A stretch of 64,000 nt of DNA, taken from Semisulcospira habei. Lineage: Eukaryota; Mollusca; Gastropoda; Semisulcospiridae. The notes beneath the pieces were generated by a model. That model ran no database searches and was not told the DNA's origin. It worked only from the letters and a program-made list of their open reading frames with translations. Positions 19,173-29,995 of the stretch are shown here, in pieces. The translations under genes and the position numbers were made by a program. Where the stretch lies: assembly GCA_036245525.1 (NCBI GenBank), contig BTPG01000004.1, forward strand, positions 157,442,158-157,506,157, read 5' to 3'. The stretch's first letter is position 1, and each line of letters starts with the position of its first letter.

Positions 19173-19388
19173 CTATACCCTGCCTCCCGGACTTGTGCAG
19201 CAGGAACTCACTCCGTCCGCCTTTGTCGCCGATTCGGTGATGATGACCGACCATGGATCCGCCAAGTCGAGAAACCGCTGAGGTAATTTACGTGCTCTCT
19301 TGCTCCGGCGTAGAAAGGGAGAAGGGGGCAGTTCCGCGTCCGGACAGCCTCCATCATCGCCCGTTTCCTCGCATTCTTCATCATTCAT
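19173..19388 (-). pseudogene. Probable C-terminal remnant of Gypsy pol
   Basis: The minus-strand frame (71 residues) holds acidic residues, then LRRSKRARKLPQRFLDL. Basic R-R-S-x-R-x-R-K-x-P tails are characteristic of the C-terminus of many Gypsy pol proteins after integrase. With no RT or integrase between gag and this tail, a large internal deletion is the simplest reading. Confidence 0.5.
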
Positions 19389-19491
19389 AGTCAGGTCCTT
19401 CCCTGTCTGGCAGCTTTTCTGAGTGTACAGCGGCCTGCAACCGTTGGCCGCTGTGGCTGCTATGTCGCCCTTCTTGCCAGCGTAGTCGGGG

Positions 19492-19533
19492 GCAACGGGC
19501 CCTTAAATGTCCCCGCTCCCGGCAGTTATGGCA
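19492..19533 (-). other. Gag CCHC zinc knuckle
   Basis: On the minus strand these bases read CHNCRERGHLRARC, a perfect C-x2-C-x4-H-x4-C nucleocapsid knuckle, preceded by acidic DEDRL. It lies in another frame than the gag ORF at 19803-21038, so gag is frameshifted between. Confidence 0.85.
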
Positions 19534-19802
19534 CAGCCTGTCCTCGTCTTCCCCCCTGTTTTCGACCCTGGATCATGAAGAGGCTGTTTTGCTCCATTCT
19601 CTTCTTCCTCGCACGAGTCTGCTGAAATGCTTCAAATTCCATGGCGAGGGTAACCGCCCTCTTCACGGATGTCGGCCTCCCTTGCCGCACGCTCCTTTTC
19701 AAATTCTGGGCGAGTTTAGTCAGTGACTCTCCCCTTTTCTTGAGTCTAGTTTTCAGTTCTTCTCTGTGAATTTCCGTCTGATGATCTGGTTCGAGTCTGA
19801 CT

Positions 19803-21038
19803 TCAGAGCTTGAACGAGGGCCCGGTAGTCACACTACTGCTCTTCGGGCAGAAGTCAGCTAATACGCTCACTGCCAGGTCTCTTAGACTCGTCGCCGGCT
19901 CTGTTGCCATCTCTTCCTCATCCCACTGGTTCATTTTGGCAGCTATCTCGAATTGTACCCGAATGTCATGGAAACTTGACTTCCCGTTGTAGATCGTGTC
20001 TTTCTTGGCTTTCCTAGGGAGTTGTTCTCGTACTCGGTTCGCATCATTGAAGTTCGCAAGTGTCCATCGGTAACCCGTGCAGCATCGGCCTGTACTCAGG
20101 CTCGTCCCTGCACCCCCGCCACCAGTGGAATTTTCCCGGAGATATCCTACGTCTCCCACCACTGTACCAGTGGATCTTACCGACGACGTGCCGATACGTC
20201 TCGCACCACTGTCCAGGTCCCTGGCCCCTTTCCTGGGGCCAAAAGTTGCGCGCCCGGGTGACCTGTAAACCCGTAGTGGAACAGGCGGTGTGTTCCTCCC
20301 GTTGGTACCAGTCGCGGTTCGGGCGAGTGCAGAGGAGCTCGTTCTTCGGCATGAGCTCCCCTCATTTCGCGCCGATCTTTTACTCCAAAGGCTTGAAACC
20401 GAGTCCCCTTCTTCCTCACTACTCTCATCACCCGCCCTGGACATGTCGAACTCTCGGGGATGACGGCCTATCTCCCCGTGATGACCTGCCCAGCGCAAAG
20501 AGCTTCCTCTGCCTTCATGACCGGAAGGGATGAGGTCTTGGTCCGGTTCTTCAATATCTGCTCGTGTTATCTGCCTGCTGTCGCGTCTCCTCCCACCGAA
20601 GGTTTTCGGTTTCACCGCGTAGTCTACAGCGTCAGCGTCTAGATGTGCCTTGACGGTAGTGTCCGTTGCGGCTTTTCCCATCCGCTCCGGGATGGTACTC
20701 AACTCGGCGATCTGCTTTTCTATTTCTCGTCGTCGTTTTTTCCTATTTTGCTCCGCTGATTCTCGCTGTCTGTCACATGGCGTACTGGCGGTCACTCCTG
20801 TGTGCGACCGCCCAACTCCACTGTCTTGGTAAAATAGCGTCGTACCCTCCATCACCCCGACTGCTGCTTGGTCTGCTGCGCTCATGTCTGGATGGGAAAT
20901 ACTGATCCCTTCCCTATCGGGAATGTATACTTCGTAATCTTCTACGTCGGAATCCGCCGATGACATACTGACGCCAACTAACAAGTGTCCCTGAAGTTCG
21001 TTGTTGATGTAGCTTTTCCGTTGCGGTGTATGCTCCAC
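19803..21038 (-). pseudogene. Gag polyprotein of the Gypsy element (frameshifted)
   Basis: 411 codons on the minus strand. The N-terminal part is polar and poorly conserved (IADxIEEPDQDL-like acidic runs, Ser/Arg-rich middle). The C-terminal ~65 residues read as a Gypsy capsid start: NGKSSFHDIRVQFEIAAKMN, then QWDEEEMATEPATSLRDLAV. The frame stops at 19803, but another minus frame continues with LTKLAQNLKRSVRQGRPTSV and a coiled basic segment toward the zinc knuckle at 19492. Gag therefore spans ~19480-21038 with at least one frameshift. Confidence 0.75.
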
Positions 21039-21350
21039 CGAGGTCTATGCCAGTTCAGAGTCCGCTGCTGCTTTTCCCATCCACTTCAGAATGGTACTCG
21101 GCTCTTCGATCTGTTTTGCTGCTGCTGCTGCTGTCGACTTCTTGCTGTTCTTTCTACTATACCCTGGTCTGCGGTTTCTAAAAAAAACTATCGTCTTACT
21201 TCTCTATCAATAACGTTAGACGGTATCCACAACCAATACACACACAAAAATAGAACGTACGTAGTCAGTAATATACTGCGGACCTCTAAGTACCAGAGAC
21301 CTATCACGCTACTCTTATCTGCCTGATCTGAAAGTACAATGCACCAGCTT

Positions 21351-21369
21351 AATCCCACTTCTGACACCA
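21351..21369 (-). promoter_or_regulatory. Primer-binding site for tRNA-Leu
   Basis: The plus strand reads AATCCCACTTCTGACACCA, which is the form of the 3' end of a eukaryotic tRNA-Leu including CCA. On the element's strand this is its complement (TGGTGTCAGAAGTGGGATT), 5 bp inside the 5' LTR. It fixes the element's orientation. Confidence 0.88.
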
Positions 21370-21374
21370 AATTA

Positions 21375-23360
21375 TGTAATGTCGCCCTTCTGACACCAAA
21401 ATTATGTAGTGTCGCCTCACCCCAGCCTTCGACACCAAAATCTGTAGCGTGGCTGACCGTGTGCAATGTTTGTGTGACCGGTGAATGTGTATGTAAATGT
21501 TTGCTCGTGTCAGGATGCCAAGTTCACACACACAAGCACAGTCACTCGCACTCGATACTAACTACAATAAAACATGTGAAACGAAGATCGCATTTCGTAT
21601 ATATATTGCAGTACAGGCTAATAAGGCTAAAGCGACAACAAATGCCCCGGCATGAGGCCGTTTGAGAAAAATATATTCTCTGCTGGTCACAATGTACTCA
21701 GACGTTGCTACAGTAGCGCAGCACAGTACTAATATCTAAGTCGTATCTCTAAAAAGAATGACAAAGTCCGAACAAAGGAGAATCTAGTAAAATAACTAAG
21801 TCGGAGAGGCCATTAGATAGAAGGAAGCCTCGGCAAAAATAACCAAGTCCAAAGTGCCCTTTATAAAAGAAAGTCTATAAAAGTAACTAAGTCAGAGAGG
21901 CCTTTGTTAAAAGAAGACCTGTACAAAAATGGCTAAGTCCAAAGCACCCCTTTTTAAAAGGGAAGCCTCGGAAAACGACAGAGTCCGAGGCGCCTGTTAC
22001 AAAAGAAGAGCCCAGAAAATAACAGAGTCCAAAACGCCCTTTGTAAAGGGATGCTTCGGAAAAACGACAGAGTCCGAGCCGCCCGCTATAAAGAATAACT
22101 ATCTAAGAAAAATGGCAGAGTCCAAAAGGTCCTTTGATAAAGGGAAGCCTCGAAAAAACGACAAAGTCCGAGACGCCCGTTATCAAGGAAGACTCCAAAA
22201 ATATGGCAGAGTCCGAAGACTCCAAAAAAATGGCTAAGTCTAAAACGTCCTTTGATATTGGGAAGCCTCGGAAAAACGACAAAGTCCAAGACGCCCGTTA
22301 TCAAGGAAGACTACAAAAAAATGGCAGAGTCCGAAGACTCCCAAAAAATGGCTAAGTCCGAAGCGCCCGTTATAAAGGAAAACCTCGGAAAAATGGCAAA
22401 GTCCGAAGCGCCCGTTATAACTAACTATCTGGAAAAATGGCTGAGTCCGAAGACTCCCAAAAAAATGGCTAAGTCCGAAGCGCCCTTTGTAAAAGAGAAA
22501 CCTCGGAAAAATGGCAAAGTCCGAAGCGCCCGTTACAAAGCAGAGCCGCGAGAAAAATGGCAAAGTCCCAAGACTCCAAAAAAACGACAGAGTCCGGGAT
22601 TCCCGTTCAAAGGAGGGCTCAGAAAAATGACAAAAACAAAAGAGTCCAAAATGCTGGTTTGTAGAGAACTCTGGAAAAACGGCAAAGTCGAAACAGCAAC
22701 TGTAGAAGCGATCGTGGATCACAACCGCTCAAATCCACCTATCTCCGCAGAACAGGTACCACACCGCCGTCTAAGCCAAAGGCCGACAGCAGCGGGAGCT
22801 TTTCGCTAGCCGACGGGAAGCGGAAAGTCGCTCGCCCGACCAAAATCATTACGTGTTACAAAATGGTGAAGCACTCTTCCATGCGATAGAACATTACTTT
22901 CCTAGCTGAATACGCTTTTATAAATTCTGAAACTATTACCAACACTTAGAGCACTTCAAACACTATATTGTTGCAAAAACCTCTTGCAGATGAAAAATCG
23001 TACTTTTACAAGACTACGTAATTAACAACCCAAATCAAATCTCCTGTCAAGGGAAAATACTCCGCAGTAACCAGCTGTCTGGCATCGTAGCAGAGCTCTA
23101 AAAAGAAGGGAGAAACCGACCCTAGGCGAGGTGCGGTCACTGACTACAACATCTGGCCTTTGTCTAACGTTCTTCCGTGTTACACAGCCTCGCCTCTTAC
23201 TACTGGCGGTAAATACACACTAAATTCCGGTCAGGCTTGCAGGAAACAAAAATAGCTGAAGTCATGGCTATGCAGTAAGCCTCAGTGAGCACACTGACTA
23301 CACAAAAAAGAAAAGAAAAATAATACGATAAAAAAACGTATACAAGGCATTTTTACCACA
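21375..23360 (-). repeat. LTR of the Gypsy element (5' LTR in element sense)
   Basis: 1986 bp, almost identical to 16023-18008. Differences include a 1-bp change near 22326, two extra A near 22677, a ~12-bp segment absent near 22812, and a 7-bp segment (GTCATGG) present near 23262. Confidence 0.93.
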
Positions 23361-23485
23361 CTTATTACCAAACGGATGCAGTCCATTTTGAGCTGAGGGT
23401 CTTGTTACCAAACTGACACAGTTCATTTTGAGCTGAGGGTCTTATTACCAAGCTGACCCAGTCCATTTTGAGCTGAGGGTCGTAC
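23361..23485 (+). repeat. 40-bp minisatellite, right part
   Basis: Three units start at 23361, 23401 and 23441 (CTTATTACCA or CTTGTTACCA), an exact 40-bp period matching the left part at 15940-16022. 23486-23690 is ordinary sequence in which I see nothing. Confidence 0.9.
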
Positions 23486-23710
23486 TACTAATCATTCTGA
23501 AACCATTGTAGACGTATGGATTATTTTTGTCAATTTTTTTGTGACTGAAAACTTTATGGGAGGTCAGATGACTTGACTGCCAAGTATCATTGTGTAAAGT
23601 TAGAAGTTTGTGCTCGTTATAGCCAACATAAAGATCAGTGTTAATACAAACATGACTCATGAAACCCCTTGAGTTTTAGCATAGACCTTAAAACTCCTTG
23701 AATTCCATTG

Positions 23711-24060
23711 AATTCCCCTCAGTTGTAGTGAAGGTCCTTGAAACTCCGTGAATTCCAGAGAATTCCCCTCAGTTGTGGTGAAGGTCCTTGAAACTCCTAG
23801 AATTCCAGAGAATTCCCCTCAGTTGTGGTGAAGGTCCTTGAAACTCCTAGAATTCCAGAGAATTCCCCTCCATTGTGGTGAAGGTCCTTGAAATTCCTTG
23901 AATTCCATAGAATTCCCCTCAGTTGTGGTGAAGGTCCTTGAAACTCCTAGAATTCCAGAGAATTCCCCTCAGTTGTGGTGAAGGTCCTTGAAACTCCTAG
24001 AATTCCAGAGAATTCCCCTCCGTTGTGGTGAAGGTCCTTGAATTCCAGAGAATTCCCCTC
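23711..24060 (+). repeat. 50-bp minisatellite
   Basis: AATTCCCCTC starts at 23711, 23761, 23811, 23861, 23911, 23961 and 24011 (exactly 50 bp apart) and finally at 24051 (40 bp). Core AGTTGTGGTGAAGGTCCTTG. It abuts the Jockey-like element. Confidence 0.95.
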
Positions 24061-27000
24061 ACCCGGCACCGGCCTCCACGTGGCGTGGGTGGGTAGTCCC
24101 CTCAGTCTCTGACTGAGTGGGCTAGCAGACGGGTGCCATCTTTGTCCAGGATTAGGACTTGATTTCACCAGATATGTTGTTCAGTCTTTTTCGCTGGTCC
24201 AGTTTTTAAGGAGCTGTGCTAACCCAGGTCTTACCATGTTGGATTGGTCCTTAAAAATACTCATGAGCTTTTGGTCCTTTGGATCCCAAGTGTTTGCCGT
24301 GCTTGGAGACCCGTGTCGGGGGAGAAGAGGATCCTGGTGGTTGTAACACTCCACTTTGGCCTTGACTTCTGCCTAAACGGGAGGCTAGTCGTACCGGCCT
24401 AGTCAATCGGCTCTTGTCACGTCGAGCCCTATCCCACTGTTGACATGCGGGTTGTTATACGGAGCACCATGCTATAGCCTCTGATGCTGATTAGGTGCTC
24501 TACGCCAGTATTCCCCTGCATTCAACAGTGTGATAGAAGGCGGTGGCTCAAACGGTTCAATCGGGCTTACCCCCTTGAGTATATCTTTTGGGCAGTCTCC
24601 ATTGTGCGTCGGCTGGAGACCCGCCGACAATTGCACTTTCCCTTGTTGGGCTCGGTGGAAAATATCAAAAAACCAAAACTGGCACCAAAGCGGCACATAG
24701 CCACTGACATTGACCTTGAAAATGATAGCGACTCTGATTGTGGGGAAGCGACGCCTCAGGTTTCGGCCGTCTGGCCTCGCTTTCTCATTATCCACAGCAA
24801 AGTTAAAGAGAAGCCTGTTTCCAAGCTGCACCCTTTCCTGGTAGGGGAGACCCTCAGGAGCCGTGTTGGCAGGCCTGAGGCCCAGCGCCTCAGGTCTGGT
24901 GACTTGTTGGTAGAGTGCCGTACCCGGGCACACTCCAATGGGCTACTGAGGCTCTCCTCCATCGGAGACACTCCAGTGGAGGTCACTCCCCACAAAACAA
25001 TGAATTCCTCTAGAGGAGTGATTAAAGATCAAGCATTGGCCGAACTGTCTGAAGATGAACTTGTACGGAACCTTAAGTCACAGGGGGTGACCTACGTCAG
25101 GCGCTTCATTTCCAAACGAGGTGGTAGGGAGATACGTCTCCCTACCATCATCCTGACGTTTGGCACCCCAACAGCTCCTACTACCATCTAGGGAGGTTAC
25201 TACTCCCTAAAAGTGAAAAAGTACGTCCCTCTCCCCCTCCGGTGCTTTAAGTGCCAAAAGTATGGCCATGGGCAGAAGACATGCCGCCAGGCAGAGGCTC
25301 TATGCGCCCGTTACACTAAGCCCGGACACTGCTGAGTCCTGCACAGCCATCCCCCTGTGTGTGAATTGCCAGGGGGCGCATATGGCTTCGGACAAGAAGT
25401 GCCCTCGTTGGATCTCCGAGTGCAGGATTCAGCAGGTGCGTGTGGAGAAGGGGCTGTCCTTTGCGGACGCAAAAAATCTGGTTGACGGTCCTGGTGCAGC
25501 TGAGGCTGCTCCAAACTCAAATAACAACTTTGTGTATACTTTCAGTGCTGCGGTGGCAGGCAAGCGCCCCACCAAAGACTTCTCTTGTCAAACCCCAACT
25601 TCTTGGTTGGGGGCGGAGCCTCGGATCCTCTCGCCCCTGGAGAGTAACCCTCCTCCGGTGGTGACGAGGAGCCAGGGAACGCAGAGGGCGGACGCTACCG
25701 GTCCGGTGGCACCGCCTTCTGCTGCCCCTAAGCCTCAGCCCCCACCCAAACCTGTTAGTTTGTCAACGCCAAAGGTTTCTAGCTCTGGTCAGCCTTTTAA
25801 GGCCGCTAACTCTAGCGGCAGGACCGCTGCCCAGGACCAGAAGTCTAAGAAATCTATGGGACTGCCGTGCGCACGGGCCCAGAAGGGGAACACTGATGTC
25901 CCTCTTCAAAACAAATATGCTGCATTGGAGGAGCAGATGGAGGGAGGGGAAGTTGCCGATGCTGCGGCAGCTTCACCCCCTTCATCTCCTGAGAATCAGA
26001 GGAGGCCCGGGAGCCGGCCCCCCTCTGTTTCTCCGACTCCTTCCAAGGCAAAGGAAAAAGGGGGGAAAAACTCCGCACCCCCAGATAAGACATAATCATG
26101 GACTCTCTGCTTCAGTGGAATTGTCGTGGTTTTCAAGCTAACTTTGAGGAATTACGTCTTTTAGTCAAGTGCTATAACCCCTCAGTAATATCTCTTCAGG
26201 AGACTTACCTGAAGACTTCTGACCCTGTGTCCTTTAATGGTTTTAATGTTATACATAAAGGCTCTGATTCGGACAGGCGCTCGGGTGGAGTGGCTCTTCT
26301 CATTAGTAGCCAAATATTATGTAGCCCCGTTAGCATCGACACCTGTCTTCAGGCTGTCGCAGCTCGGGTTACCTTGAAGAAGACCATAACCATATGCAGT
26401 ATTTACCTGCCACCATCCCTGCGGGTCTGTAGTAATGATTTTTTTTAATTTAGTTGATCAACTTCCCCCTCCCTTTATTCTCATGGGGGATTTTAACGGT
26501 CACGCTCACCTTTGGGGTAGTGACCACTATGATGGCAGAGGTAAGATGTTAGAAGATGTTTTTTCTCAACTTAGCCTGTGTGTCTTTAACGATGGTTCAC
26601 CTACATACTCTAACCCAGAATCAGGATCTAGTTCTGTTCTAGACCTCACTGTGTGTGATCCTTCTCTCATGCTGGACTTTGACTGGAAGGTTCACGATGA
26701 CCTGTGTGGTAGTGACCACTTCCCAGTAGTCCTGTCATCGGTCAGCTGTGGGGAGGATCTGCCGGTGGGGCGCTGGAATCTTAAGAAAGCTAACTGGCCT
26801 CTGTTCGCCTCCCTCTCTGTCAGTCTCGTATTACAGAGGAGGTGGTCATGTCATCTGAAGAACCTATTTCTTCTTTTACTACTATTTTGTTGGACGTAGC
26901 GGGTGAAACCATCCCTAAAACTTCCGCACCAGTCCCTGGAAGGCCGAGAGTACCATGGTTCAACGAAGAGTGCCGCAAGGCCCAAATAGCGCGCAAATCT

Positions 27001-27543
27001 GCTCAGCGACGTGCTTTCCGTAATCCGTCGCAAGTGAATATTTTAACCTTTAAAAGACAGAGGGCGAAAGCTCGTTACATTTTTAAACGTGAACGCCGTG
27101 CTTCCTGGAGACGCTTCGTCTCATCTTTAACTTCTCGGACTCCGTCCCAGAAAGTATGGAAGGCTGTTAGGAGAATTAGGGGCAGGGGTGGCTCGGCTTC
27201 TGTTGGCCATCTTAGAGATGGTGCCAGCTTGGTTACAGATAAAAAAGCTGTGGCCAATTTGCTTGCCTCCACCATTGCCCATAATTCTTCAACGGAGCAC
27301 TATTCACCTTTCTTCCAGAGAGAGAAGGAGAAGCGAGAGTCTCGTATTTGTGATTTTAAGTCCAATAACTCAGAAGACTATAATGTCCCATTTACATTAT
27401 CAGAATTGCAGCAAGCCTTGCAGAAATGTAATGACTCTGCTGCTGGCCTAGATACCGTCCACTATCAATTCCTAACGCATCTGCCTGAGAGGTCACTCCT
27501 TGAACTTCTCAAGGCCTTTCGGGCACAACAGAGGCAGTTAGTG
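24061..27543 (+). mobile_element. Jockey-like LINE, decayed, lacking the RT core
   Basis: 5' region from ~24061 (ACCCGGCACCGGCCTCC), then ORF1 (24484-26095, broken) and ORF2 (26098-27552, broken). The ORFs are separated by only 2 bp, as is usual for this clade. ORF2 stops where the first RT motifs begin (SAAGLDTVHYQFLTHLP), so the 3' half is missing. LINEs are usually 5'-truncated, so loss of the 3' end implies a later deletion or a break. A 60-bp hairpin (27551-27610) sits at that end. Confidence 0.85.
24484..26095 (+). pseudogene. Jockey-like ORF1 (Gag-like nucleic-acid-binding protein), disrupted
   Basis: First part 24484-25191 includes RSGDLLVECRTRAHSNGLL and NSSRGVIKDQALAELSEDEL, an RRM-like region typical of Jockey ORF1. 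A TAG at 25189-25191 interrupts it. The same frame resumes and gives a CCHC knuckle CFKCQKYGHGQKTC (25242-25283) and a damaged second one (CARYTKPGHC, then TGA). A frameshift near 25330 leads into 25262-26095, with CVNCQGAHMASDKKC and a Pro/Ser-rich tail. Product would package element RNA. At least one nonsense change and one frameshift; not functional. Confidence 0.85.
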
Positions 27544-27552
27544 GTCAGCTAG
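26098..27552 (+). pseudogene. Jockey-like ORF2: APE endonuclease, RT truncated
   Basis: Starts MDSLLQWNCRGFQANFEELR. Endonuclease motifs are visible: ISLQETYL, then after a frameshift near 26435 FILMGDFNGHAHLWGSDHYD, and LCGSDHFPVVLS. Another frameshift near 26840 leads to a linker (VPWFNEECRKAQIARKSAQR, WKAVRRIRGRGG) that normally leads to RT. The frame ends at TAG 27550-27552, before the palm motifs. No FADD box exists. Confidence 0.85.
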
Positions 27553-27610
27553 AGACATAGATTCTCATGAGGCCCTGCGACAGCAGGGCCCCATGAGAAT
27601 CTATGTCTCT
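27551..27610. repeat. 60-bp near-perfect hairpin
   Basis: Arms AGAGACATAGATTCTCATGA + GGCCCTGC and the complement, one mismatch, 4-nt loop (GACA). Related short palindromes with a CTCATGAG or CATGAGA core occur at 39006-39042 and 41618-41664, and a half-copy at 29850-29870. 27611-28002 contains no gene that I can see. Confidence 0.85.
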
Positions 27611-28014
27611 TGCAGATGGACTGGGCTAGAAGTTGAGGACTACTGTGAATGTAAGAGGCTGTCTGATAGCGCAGCTTTGCGGTGCGAAGTGCGGGCAGGT
27701 AAAGTGACAGGTGAGACAGCGCCACCTGATAACACTGATCCTCCTTACCGCACCTGCTGCTGATGCACGCACACTACTCACTGGGAGATGAGAGGGGGTG
27801 GGGAACAAGACGGGGGAGACGAAAGAAGGGTGCTGGCGTGTCCGCCCGTGTATCTACGTGCACAAACTTGTGTGGCAGAAAAAGAACAAGGAGAAGAAGT
27901 ACGATACGATAATACTTTATTGTCTGAAGCCCTCGTGGCGTAGCATCAATCTGTCTTTGGTTCGTCGTAAAAATACATGGAAACATGAAAACATACCAAG
28001 ATAAAGTGAACTTA

Positions 28015-28336
28015 GAGAGTCCGAAATAGCTCAGGCGGTTAAACGTCGGAGCAGGAGAGCGAAGGCCGGAATCGACGGGTCGTGGGTTCGAATCCCGTCC
28101 CGGCCCCGGTAGCTGGACTCACAACTTGATCCAGGGGAAAAAAACGGATTTGTTCAATAGCATGTCCGTTGAAAGCTCCAGGTAAATCCAAGTGGAACAG
28201 TTGGAGTGCGCCTGAGTTGATCAGTGTTCAGGTCGTACTCCATAGGCAATAGATTTCCCTGTCCCCCATAACCCGCCCGTCAGGGCCGTCCATGATCACC
28301 TCGGTGTTGTGGACGTTAAACCCGAACTAACCAACC
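28015..28336 (+). mobile_element. tRNA-derived SINE with 12-bp target-site duplication
   Basis: Perfect direct repeats AAAGTGAACTTA flank it (28003-28014 and 28337-28348). The head has an A box (TAGCTCAGGCGG, 28027-28038) and a B box (GGTTCGAATCC, 28085-28095) with a long variable-arm-like insert. The ~200-bp body ends GGACGTTAAACCCGAACTAA and CCAACCAA. It has the same GACGTTAA-CCC tail as the SINE at 4525. A real tRNA gene is ruled out by the body and the target duplication. Confidence 0.9.
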
Positions 28337-28418
28337 AAAGTGAACTTAAACATAAAAAACATGATATCAATATAAAATGAACTTAAACAAAACAAAGTGT
28401 TATCAAGATAAAATGAAC

Positions 28419-28632
28419 TTAGCTCATTCAGCCCGACGGCCGTATTTCCCAAATGTTGGGGGCGTCATCTAATGACTATGTACCTATTGCTGGAGATGGA
28501 TCGACCATGATAATTTAAGGGCAGATTAGGTTGGCGCCGACAGGCGCCAGGCTAATCTGGCACCACCCGTGAACTTGAATTATCATGGTCGACCCATCTC
28601 CTGCTGTAGTGCGTCAGGGCTGAATGGGTTAA
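28419..28632. mobile_element. TTAA-flanked foldback MITE, copy c
   Basis: CTTAGCTCATTCAGCCCGAC at the left (TTAA changed to TTAG) and CAGGGCTGAATGGGTTAA at the right. The core hairpin keeps AGGTTGGCGCC / GGCGCCAGGCTAATCTGGCA. The left arm has lost part of the AGTGCCAG segment. Confidence 0.8.
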
Positions 28633-28664
28633 ACATAAAAACGTGATATCAAGATAAAATAAAA

Positions 28665-28885
28665 GGGTGGGGAGTGGGGAATGGGTGGGGTGGGTGTACG
28701 AGGATCAGAAAAGAGCCGGGGCGGGGGAGGGGGGGGAAGGGGGAGAGGGGAGGGATGAGGGGGAAGGGGAGAGGGGGAGGGGAGAGGGGGAAGGGGAGAG
28801 GATGAAGGGGGAGGGGGAGGGAGGGGGAGAGGGGGAAGGGCTGGGGGAAGGGGAGGGGGGCTAGGCGGGGAGGGAGATTTCAAAC
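28665..28885 (+). repeat. Polypurine (G/A) low-complexity tract
   Basis: About 220 bp of almost pure G and A (GGGGGAGGGGAGAGGGGGAA repeats). Such tracts can form triplex or G-quadruplex structures. The proline-rich frame on the minus strand is an artefact. Confidence 0.9.
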
Positions 28886-28950
28886 CGGACACTGCTTTCC
28901 TTTTCAACACACACAAATACAGGTGACAGGCTGGACACGAAATGCAATGT

Positions 28951-29146
28951 TTGAACTCATTCACCCTGACGCACCACAGCAGGAGCTGGGTCGACCCCAT
29001 AATAATTCAAGGGTAGTGCCAGATTAATCTGGCACTGCCCTTGAATTATCATGGTCGATCCATCTCCTGCAACTGGTGCATATAGTCATTAGAGGACGCC
29101 TCCAAAATTTGGGAAATACTGACGGCCGTCGGGCTGAATGAGTTAA
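28951..29146. mobile_element. TTAA-flanked foldback MITE, copy d
   Basis: Left end GAACTCATTCACCCTGACGC, right end GTCGGGCTGAATGAGTTAA. The arms (TTCAAGGGTAGTGCCAGATT and complement) meet almost without a loop (AATCTGGCACTGCCC). Confidence 0.8.
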
Positions 29147-29164
29147 ATATGCGTTTCCTGAATG

Positions 29165-29295
29165 AATGAACGAGTCAGTCAGTCAGTCAACCAACCAACC
29201 AACCAACCAACCAATCAGCCAATCACCCTTACCCCCCCCCCCCACCCACTCCCCACCTCCTCCCCCCCCCCCACCCCACCACACACACACAATTT
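29165..29295 (+). repeat. Low-complexity stretch (CAGT/CAAC and poly-C)
   Basis: GTCAGTCAGTCA, then CCAACCAACCAA repeats, then long C runs and a short CA run. Next to it, 29395-29450 carries a 29-bp unit twice (CGATAGCGGTATGGTAACCC TGTGCGTGT). 29450-29870 shows no recognisable gene. Confidence 0.8.
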
Positions 29296-29871
29296 AAATT
29301 ATATGCACCCGTGAACATGTATTTCCACACCAACACCTCGCTGTGTAAAGTCCCTGTTTCCCAATTGGTGCCTTGACAATGGTATATAAACGATAGCGGT
29401 ATGGTAACCCTGTGCGTGTCGATAGCGGTATGGTAACCCTGTGCGTGTCGGTAGCGGTTTTTGTCCCTGCAGAAATCATCGCCACAAAACCGCTACCGAC
29501 AGCCAAAAGGTTAAAGCGTTTACAGACATAGCCCGCTAGATCCCCATTCCCACCCAGACTGGATACACACCTGTGGAGGGGTCTCACATGGGGGGTTCAG
29601 GTAAATCAAGGGTGGGAAAGGAGGGGTGGTTTTAAGCCCAGGTGCACGTCTGTGGTCACAGGGCAGTAACATGCTAAACCGTCATTACCTCCCCTGTCTG
29701 AGGGAACACTCTTGTTACCCCTTCTCTGCAGCTGGTCAGTCGCAGATGTTACAACCGCAAAAACTGCTTCTGATTTTCCAGTTGCATATCAACACATTCA
29801 ACCGCTTCATTGCTGTAAAAAATTAAACGTCACTCAACTGCAAGAGTAATAGATCCTCATGAGCCCCCGCA

Positions 29872-29995
29872 AGTGTCTGACGCCAAGCTAATCTAGCACT
29901 ACCGTTGAATTATCATGTTCGATTCATCTCCGGCAGCTGGCATATAACCGTTAGGTGCCACCTCTAAAATTCGGGAAATGCGGACTTGAGGTTAA
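29872..29995. mobile_element. TTAA foldback MITE, half copy e
   Basis: Only the right half is present (ACGCCAAGCTAATCTAGCAC, TTGAATTATCATGTTCGATT) ending at TTAA 29992-29995, which is also the left TTAA of the next copy. Confidence 0.7.

Larger units (their letters stand above)
16023..23360 (-). mobile_element. Gypsy-type LTR retrotransposon, complete but pol-deleted, minus strand
   Basis: Two 1986-bp LTRs (16023-18008 and 21375-23360) flank a 3366-bp interior. CTTA precedes the left LTR (16019-16022) and follows the right one (23361-23364), a 4-bp target duplication. On the minus strand the primer site follows the right LTR and the polypurine tract precedes the left one. The interior holds a frameshifted gag, a zinc knuckle and a probable pol C-terminus, but no protease, RT, RNase H or integrase core. 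The two LTRs are almost identical, with a few substitutions and small indels, so insertion is recent. It must have been mobilised by another element's enzymes, or was deleted after insertion. Confidence 0.93.

Noticed and set aside
28020..28110. Genuine tRNA gene
   Set aside because: A ~230-bp body with a SINE tail and a perfect 12-bp target duplication show that it is a SINE.
28629..29000. Proline-rich protein on the minus strand
   Set aside because: Produced by a G/A polypurine tract followed by MITE sequence; no gene structure.
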